Below, piece after piece: positions 57,427-64,000 of a DNA stretch of 64,000 nucleotides. This DNA comes from Anaeromyxobacter dehalogenans 2CP-C (GTDB lineage: Bacteria > Myxococcota > Myxococcia > Myxococcales > Anaeromyxobacteraceae), in contig NC_007760.1 in the NCBI RefSeq assembly GCF_000013385.1, positions 4,252,001 to 4,316,000 on the forward strand, read 5' to 3'. A program made the position numbers and the translations under genes. How positions within the stretch are numbered: the first letter of the stretch is position 1; each line of letters begins with the position of its first letter. Below the pieces are notes generated by a model. It saw only the letters and a list, made by a program, of their open reading frames with translations. It did not search any database and was not told the origin of the DNA.

Positions 57427-57861
57427 GTGTTCTTCGGAACCTTCAACCACGCGATCGACGCGAAGGGGCGCACCAGCCTCCCCGCGAAGTTTCGCGAGGC
57501 GCTGGCCGCGGCCGGGGAGCCGCGCATCGTGCTCATGCAGTACCCGCACTGGCGGGCGGTGCAGGCGCTCCCGCAGTCGGTCTGGAACGAGCTGGTGAAG
57601 AAGGTGATGGAGGCCTCGCCGCTCGACGCGCGGTGGCAGCGCAACGTGCTCAAGTTCGTCTCGAGCGCGCACGAGGTGGACCTCGACGTCCACGGCCGCG
57701 TGCTGGTCCCGCCGCCGCTCCGCGAGTGGGCGGGCCTGCAGAAGGACGTCGTCTGGGTGGGGATGGGGCGGACCATCCACCTGTACGACCGGGCGGCCTA
57801 CGACGAGCAGATGTCCGCGGAGATCCCGGCGGACCAGGTGGTGGACTTCTTCAGGACGTAG
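57427..57861 (+). CDS. mraZ: Transcriptional regulator MraZ
   Basis: The 144-residue protein has two AbrB-like MraZ repeats: [25 protein letters not shown] and [25 protein letters not shown], with the DxKGRxxxP and DxxGRxxxP cores. The GTG at 57427 gives the canonical N-terminus; longer in-frame starts upstream would translate through the MraZ boxes and are rejected. MraZ represses the dcw operon and is countered by RsmH in E. coli. Confidence 0.95.
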   Translation: MFFGTFNHAIDAKGRTSLPAKFREALAAAGEPRIVLMQYPHWRAVQALPQSVWNELVKKVMEASPLDARWQRNVLKFVSSAHEVDLDVHGRVLVPPPLREWAGLQKDVVWVGMGRTIHLYDRAAYDEQMSAEIPADQVVDFFRT

Positions 57862-57881
57862 CGGGCGAAGGGGAACGGGCA

Positions 57882-58184
57882 ATGTACGAGGCGCGCAACC
57901 AGGACGAGGTCACGGTGATCCGCTGCGTGGGCGAGCTCACGCGCGACGAGCTGTCCGCCATCGCGGGGCTGGCGCAGCGCGCCCGCCACGAGGGCCGGAT
58001 GGTGGTGGTGGACCTGAAGCGCGTCACGCACCTGCACTACGCGGGCGCGGCGCTGCTGAAGGCCATCCCCGGCCTGCGCGCCGCGGGCGCGAGCCGCTAC
58101 GTGCGCGACCTGGTGCACGCCGGCGGCGCGGGCGGCTACGTGGAGCTGTATGGCGACGTGGAGGAGGCCGTCCGGGCGGCGTGA
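57882..58184 (+). CDS. STAS-like protein within the dcw cluster
   Basis: The 100-residue protein folds like a STAS/anti-anti-sigma domain: [44 protein letters not shown]. The serine or threonine that is phosphorylated in SpoIIAA-type proteins (DxSG) is replaced (HYAG), so classic phospho-switching is unlikely. It lies between mraZ and rsmH, where most bacteria have no gene, and overlaps rsmH by GTGA. Function unknown; a link to division or wall control is inferred from position. Confidence 0.7.
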
Positions 58185-59113
58185 GCGCGGACTTTCGCCA
58201 TGAGCCGGTACTCGCGAACGAGGTCCTGGAGCTCCTGCGCCCCCGGCCGGGCGAGCTGTTCCTCGACGGCACGCTCGGCGGCGGCGGGCACTCCGGCCTG
58301 CTGCTCGAGGCGGGGGCGCGCGTGATCGCCCTCGACAAGGATCCCCGCGCGCTCGCCGCGGCCACCGCCCGGCTCGCCCGCTTCGGCGAGGCGTTCCGCG
58401 CCGTGCGCTCCGACTTCCGCGACGCGAAGAACGTGCTCGAGGCGCTCGGCATCGGCGCGGTGGACGGCGCCCTGGTGGACCTGGGCGTCTCCTCGCCCCA
58501 GCTCGACGAGGCGGAGCGCGGCTTCTCCTTCTCGCGGCCCGGACCGCTCGACATGCGCATGGGCGACACCGGCGAGACGCTGGAGGACCTGCTGCGCCGG
58601 ATCGACGAGCGCGAGCTGGCCCGCATCCTGCGCGAGTACGGCGAGGAGCCGTTCGCGCGGCCGGTGGCGCGCGCCATCAAGGCGGCGCTGGAGGCCGAGG
58701 CGCCGCTCGACACCGCGCGGCTCGCCGAGGTGGTGGCCGGCGCCATCCCGCGCAAGGCCTGGCCGCACCGGATCCACCCGGCCACCCGCACGTTCCAGGC
58801 GCTGCGCATCGCGGTGAACGACGAGCTGGGCGCGCTGGCGGCGTGGCTGGACGGCCTGCCCGGCGTCCTCGCGCCGGGCGGGCGCGCCGCGGCCATCTCC
58901 TTCCACTCGCTCGAGGACCGGATGGTGAAGGAGAAGTTCCGGGCGCTGACGCAGGCCTGCACCTGCCCGCCCGACCTGCCGGTGTGCGCCTGCGGGGCGA
59001 AGGCCTCCTTCGCGGCCATCACCCGCAAGGCGGTCAAGGCGTCCGACGACGAGATCGCGCGCAACCCGCGCGCCCGGAGCGCGCGCCTGCGCGCGGTGGA
59101 GAAGCTGCGATGA
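58181..59113 (+). CDS. rsmH: 16S rRNA (cytosine-1402-N4)-methyltransferase
   Basis: The 310-residue RsmH (MraW) has [29 protein letters not shown] for SAM binding, [40 protein letters not shown] and [14 protein letters not shown]. It methylates C1402 of 16S rRNA with RsmI. Its GTG start is coupled to the STAS-like gene and its stop to ftsL (ATGA). Confidence 0.96.
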
Positions 59114-59613
59114 GCGCCCGCGCCTCCGCGCGCCGCGCCGCGCCGGGCCTCCCCGGCGCGCGCCTGGCCGGCGAGATCGCGCTCGCCGCCGCGCTGCTCG
59201 CGGCGCTGGGCGTGTTCCACATCTGGTCGCGCACGCGCGTGGTGGCCGCGGGCTACGCGCTCGGCGAGCTGCAGAAGCAGCACGCCGAGCTGGTGGCCGC
59301 GCAGGACCAGCTGCGCATCGAGCTGGAGATGCTGCGGTCGCCCGGGCAGCTGGAGCGGGCGGTGCACACGAGGCTTTCTGGGCTGGGCATGGCTCCGCCG
59401 GACCGCGGTGCGGTGTTGGCGGCAGGCCCGGAGCGTCCGCTGGACGCGCCGGGTAGGGCGGGCGTGGATGGGGTTGGTCACCCTCCTCGGCCGGCGGAGC
59501 CATCCCCTTCTGCTGGGCGGGCGGCGGCGGCGGGGCCTGCGGCGGCTCCCGGGGCGGCGTACGCGCTCCGGGGTCCGCTGCGGGCGGGCCGCGCGCCGCC
59601 GGGGGAGCCGTAG
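59110..59613 (+). CDS. ftsL: FtsL-like cell-division protein
   Basis: The 167-residue bitopic protein has a TM helix at about 23-42 ([19 protein letters not shown]), then a coiled coil ([29 protein letters not shown]). It also has an unusual Pro/Ala/Gly-rich tail of about 70 residues with third-position use unlike the neighbours. Position between rsmH and ftsI identifies it as FtsL, which links FtsB and FtsQ to FtsI in the divisome. The tail could be a real extension or the result of an old frame disturbance. Confidence 0.8.
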
Positions 59614-59616
59614 GCC

Positions 59617-61644
59617 GTGCGCGCCGGGCCGGACCCCCGCGCCGCGCGCTGGATCGCCTTCCGCATCACCGTGTTCTCCGCCCTGCTCGCCGCCGGCCTG
59701 GCCGCGGTGGCGGGGCGGGTGTTCTGGCTGCAGGTGCTGCAGCGCGACGCGCTCGCCGGCGAGGCGGTGGACCAGTACCTGCGCGAGCTGGTGCTCCGGC
59801 CGCGGCGCGGCGTCATCACCGATCGCAGCGGCGTGCTGCTCGCCGGCAGCGCCGACGCGCAGTCCGCCTACGCCGACCCGAAGCTGCTCGCCGAGCACGA
59901 CCGCTCCGGCGCCGCGGTCCGGCGCATCGCCCGCATCCTGAAGCAGGACCCGCGCGCGCTGCAGCGGAAGCTCGCCAAGGGCGGGCGCTTCGTGTGGCTG
60001 GAGCGGCGCATCCCGCCCGCCGAGGCGGCCGCGCTGCGCAGGTGGATCGACGAGGAGCGGGTGCGCGCGGTGCGGCTCGTCCCCGAGACGCGGCGCTACT
60101 ACCCGAAGCTCGAGCTGGCGGCGCAGGTGCTGGGCGTGGTGGACGACGACGGCGCGGGGCGGGAGGGCGTGGAGCTCGCCGAGGACGAGCTGCTCCGGGG
60201 CGAGCCGGCGCGCGTGCCGTCGCTGCGCGACGGGCGCGGGCGGGTGGTGCTCGCCGACGCGCCCTCGCCCGGCCGCGAGCGCGAGGGCGCGCGGGTGGAG
60301 CTGACGCTCGACCAGGGCCTGCAGGTGGTGACGGAGCGGGCGCTGGCGCGGGCGGTGACCGGCTCGCGCGCGCTGTCCGGCACCGCCGTGGCGATGGACC
60401 CGCGCACCGGCGAGGTGCTGGCGCTCGCCAGCTACCCGGTCGCGAACGCGAACGCGCCGCGCACCGCGGACGCCATCCGCAACCGCCCGGTGACCGACGC
60501 GTTCGAGCCCGGCTCCACCATCAAGACGTTCGTGATCGCGGCGGCGCTCGACCGCGGCGCCGTCGGCCCGAAGGACCCGTTCGACTGCGGCGCGGGCCGC
60601 TGGCCGGTGGGCAGCCACGTGATCCACGACACCCACCCGGTGGGCTGGGCGGGGCCGTCGCGCATCCTGGTGGAGAGCTCCAACATCGGCGCGGCGCAGA
60701 TCGGCGCGCGGCTCGGGCGGGAGGGCGTGCGCGACGCGCTGCTCGCGTTCGGCTTCGGCGAGCGCCCCGGCATCGGGCTGCCCGGCGAGATCCGCGGGCA
60801 GGTGCAGCTGGCCCGCTCCGACATCGGCCTCGCCACCCAGAGCTTCGGCCAGGGTCCCATCACCGCCAGCCCGCTCCAGGTCACGACGGCGATGGCCGCG
60901 ATCGCGAACGGCGGCGCGCTGGTGCGCCCGCGCCTGGTGAAGCGCGTGCTCGACCCCGCCACCGGGCAGGTGCTGGAGGCGCCCGCCGCCGAGGTGGTCC
61001 GGCAGGCGGTGCGCCCGGAGGTCGCCGCGATGGTGGCGCGGTGGCTGGTGGGCGTGGTGGAGGAGCCGAAGGGAACGGGGAAGCGCGCGCGGCTCGACGG
61101 CTGGCGCGCCGCCGGGAAGACCGGCACCGCCCAGAAGCCGGACCGGATCTCCGGCGGCTACTCCGCCGACCGGCACTACAGCTCGTTCGTGGGCTTCGCG
61201 CCGGGGGAGCAGGCGCGCATCGCCATCGGCGTGTTCATCGACGAGCCGCGCGGCGAGATCTACGGCGGCGAGGTGGCGGCGCCGGCGTTCCGCGAGATCG
61301 CCGAGTACGCGCTGCGGATGATGGGCGTGCCGCCGGATCCGTCGGCGGTGCGCACCCCGCCCCCCGCCGCGATCGAGGTGGCGCAGGCGCCGGCCGCCGA
61401 CGAGCCGCCGGAGCCGCCCGCGGTGGAGTGGGCCGACCGGCGCCAGGCGGCGATGCCCGCCGGCAGCGTGGCGGTCCCGGCGCTGGCCGGCCTCCCCATG
61501 CGCGCCGCCATCCGCCGCCTGGAGGAGCTCGACCTCGCCCCCGACCCGAGCGGCTCGGGCCGGGTGATCGGCCAGACGCCCGCCGCCGGCAAGGTGGTCG
61601 CGCGCGGCTCGCGCGTCCGGGTGACGCTCGCTCCGGCGGGATGA
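59617..61644 (+). CDS. ftsI: Peptidoglycan D,D-transpeptidase FtsI (PBP3) with PASTA domain
   Basis: The 675-residue class B PBP has an N-terminal TM helix (AFRITVFSALLAAGLAAVAG), a dimerisation region (RRGVITDRSGVLLA), and a transpeptidase domain with SxxK at Ser300-Lys303, SxN at Ser354-Asn356 and KTG at 501-503. A C-terminal PASTA domain lies at about 615-675 (VAVPALAGLPMRAAIRRLEELDL, IGQTPAAGKVVARGSRV). It makes septal peptidoglycan crosslinks. The PASTA module is rare in E. coli-type FtsI but known in SpoVD-like enzymes. Confidence 0.95.
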   Translation: MRAGPDPRAARWIAFRITVFSALLAAGLAAVAGRVFWLQVLQRDALAGEAVDQYLRELVLRPRRGVITDRSGVLLAGSADAQSAYADPKLLAEHDRSGAAVRRIARILKQDPRALQRKLAKGGRFVWLERRIPPAEAAALRRWIDEERVRAVRLVPETRRYYPKLELAAQVLGVVDDDGAGREGVELAEDELLRGEPARVPSLRDGRGRVVLADAPSPGREREGARVELTLDQGLQVVTERALARAVTGSRALSGTAVAMDPRTGEVLALASYPVANANAPRTADAIRNRPVTDAFEPGSTIKTFVIAAALDRGAVGPKDPFDCGAGRWPVGSHVIHDTHPVGWAGPSRILVESSNIGAAQIGARLGREGVRDALLAFGFGERPGIGLPGEIRGQVQLARSDIGLATQSFGQGPITASPLQVTTAMAAIANGGALVRPRLVKRVLDPATGQVLEAPAAEVVRQAVRPEVAAMVARWLVGVVEEPKGTGKRARLDGWRAAGKTGTAQKPDRISGGYSADRHYSSFVGFAPGEQARIAIGVFIDEPRGEIYGGEVAAPAFREIAEYALRMMGVPPDPSAVRTPPPAAIEVAQAPAADEPPEPPAVEWADRRQAAMPAGSVAVPALAGLPMRAAIRRLEELDLAPDPSGSGRVIGQTPAAGKVVARGSRVRVTLAPAG

Positions 61645-61664
61645 TAGAAGGGGGCGCGCCGCCC

Positions 61665-61684
61665 GCGTGTCCCGGCGGACACGC
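61665..61684 (+). terminator. Hairpin between ftsI and murE
   Basis: GCGTGTCC-CGGC-GGACACGC is a perfect 8-bp stem with a 4-base loop. No T-tract follows, so it may pause or process the dcw transcript rather than end it. Confidence 0.35.
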
Positions 61685-61760
61685 CCGCGCGCAACCGGCC
61701 GCGCTTCGGAGGAAAACGAGGCGGACGGCCGTTTGCATGGTATCTCCCGCGGTAAGCGAC

Positions 61761-63247
<1,487 letters not shown>

Positions 63248-63251
<4 letters not shown>

Positions 63252-64000
63252 CCACTCCCCGCTCCACGCCGCACTTCACCTCCGACGAGCTCGCGGCCGC
63301 GACCGGCGGCCGCTGGCTCGGCGCCCCGCCGGCCGCGGTGGACGGCGTCTCCACCGACACCCGCACGCTCGCCGCGGGGCAGCTCTTCGTGGCGCTGAAG
63401 GGCGAGCGCTTCGACGCGCACGACCACCTGGAGGCCGCCGCCGCGGCCGGCGCCGCCGCGCTGGTGGTGTCCGGGGCGTGGGCCGCCGCGCACCCCGCCC
63501 CCCCGCGCCCCGCGCTCGCGGTGGCCGACACGCTCGCGGCGCTCGGCGCGATCGCGCGCTTCCACCGCTGCCGGTTCGGCATCCCGGTGATCGGGGTCAC
63601 CGGCTCGAACGGCAAGACCACCACGCGCGAGATGATCGCCGCCATCCTGGCCACCCGCGGCCCGGTGCTGAAGACCGAGGGCAACCTGAACAACGAGGTG
63701 GGCGTCCCGCTCACGCTGTTCGGCCTGGACGACGCGCACGCGACCGCGGTCATCGAGATGGGGATGAACCACCCCGGCGAGATCGCGCGGCTCGCCGCGA
63801 TCGCCCAGCCGCAGGTCGGGGTGGTGACGCTGGCCGCGCCCGCCCACCTGGAGGGGCTCGGCACGGTGGAGGCGGTGGCGGACGCGAAGGCCGAGCTGTA
63901 CGAGGGGTTGCCGGCCGGCGGGATCGCGGTGGTGAACGCGGACGACGCGCGCATGCTGAAGCGCGGCGTCGCCTCCGGCCGCCGCATGCTCACGTTCGCC
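63248..64000 (+). CDS. murF: UDP-N-acetylmuramoyl-tripeptide--D-alanyl-D-alanine ligase (partial)
   Basis: The first 251 residues of MurF are visible before the window ends. The N-terminal substrate domain contains GVSTDTRTLAAGQLFVALKG. The ATP loop GVTGSNGKTTTREM lies near 115, followed by EGNLNNEVGVPLTL and AHLEGLGTVEAVADAKAEL, the family signature. It joins D-Ala-D-Ala to the Park tripeptide. Translationally coupled to murE. The 3' end is missing because the sequence stops. Confidence 0.95.

Overview
The window is GC-rich DNA (roughly 74% by eye) packed almost end to end with genes. GTG starts, ATGA/GTGA stop-start overlaps and strong third-position GC are common. Gene content points to a myxobacterium-like deltaproteobacterium, most likely Anaeromyxobacter or a close relative: an anaerobic-respiration repertoire (quinol nitric oxide reductase, cytochrome bd, Sec-containing formate dehydrogenase-N), many PAS histidine kinases, Ser/Thr kinases with PEGA and FHA partners, and PilZ proteins. 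The genus is an inference from content; no marker gene is present.

Layout. 1-7.8 kb: a zinc metalloprotease, two small hypotheticals, a treZ-debranching enzyme pair (glycogen/trehalose) and a membrane protein with GERGD repeats. 8-15.3 kb: an orphan chemoreceptor, an old yellow enzyme, quinol NO reductase, a lactonase-like hydrolase and an rRNA methyltransferase. 15.4-22.8 kb: a cNMP-TGS-uridine-kinase fusion with a histidine kinase, an O-methyltransferase, epmA and a lipoprotein resembling an inactivated metallopeptidase. 22.9-28.8 kb: a Cys-rich PAS histidine kinase and a sigma54 activator directly upstream of cydAB, which carries a canonical sigma54 promoter. 28.9-30.5 kb: bioH-bioC behind a BirA-like operator that overlaps a sigma70 promoter. 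30.6-37.6 kb: an ECF sigma factor, a putative anti-sigma factor with a periplasmic CBM48 domain, an envelope protein, a CBM48 lipoprotein and a helical-repeat protein, followed by a Ser/Thr kinase and an FHA protein. 37.6-44.5 kb: enoyl-CoA hydratase with a stand-alone biotinyl carrier, thioesterase, PilZ-receiver protein, SDR, OmpA with TSP3 repeats and TrpB2. 44.7-48.4 kb: an ABC importer of the nitrate/sulfonate/taurine class and an exported unknown. 48.6-54.1 kb: fdnGHI-fdhE, with fdnG read through UGA codon 196 as selenocysteine. 54.1-57.1 kb: two unknowns and an SDR. 57.4-64 kb: the start of the dcw cell-wall/division cluster (mraZ, a STAS-like gene, rsmH, ftsL, ftsI, murE, murF), running off the window.

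The strongest regulatory unit is the 22.9-28.8 kb block. A redox- or gas-type PAS kinase, its sigma54-dependent response regulator, a palindrome that may be the enhancer, the sigma54 promoter and cydAB lie in order, suggesting a dedicated circuit that switches on the high-affinity oxidase. The best candidate for an undescribed system is the sigma/CBM48 cluster at 31.4-35.0 kb, where two related glycan-binding-type domains face the periplasm next to an ECF sigma factor. Several genes have a TANNNT -10 box 6-9 bases before the start codon, which suggests leaderless transcripts.
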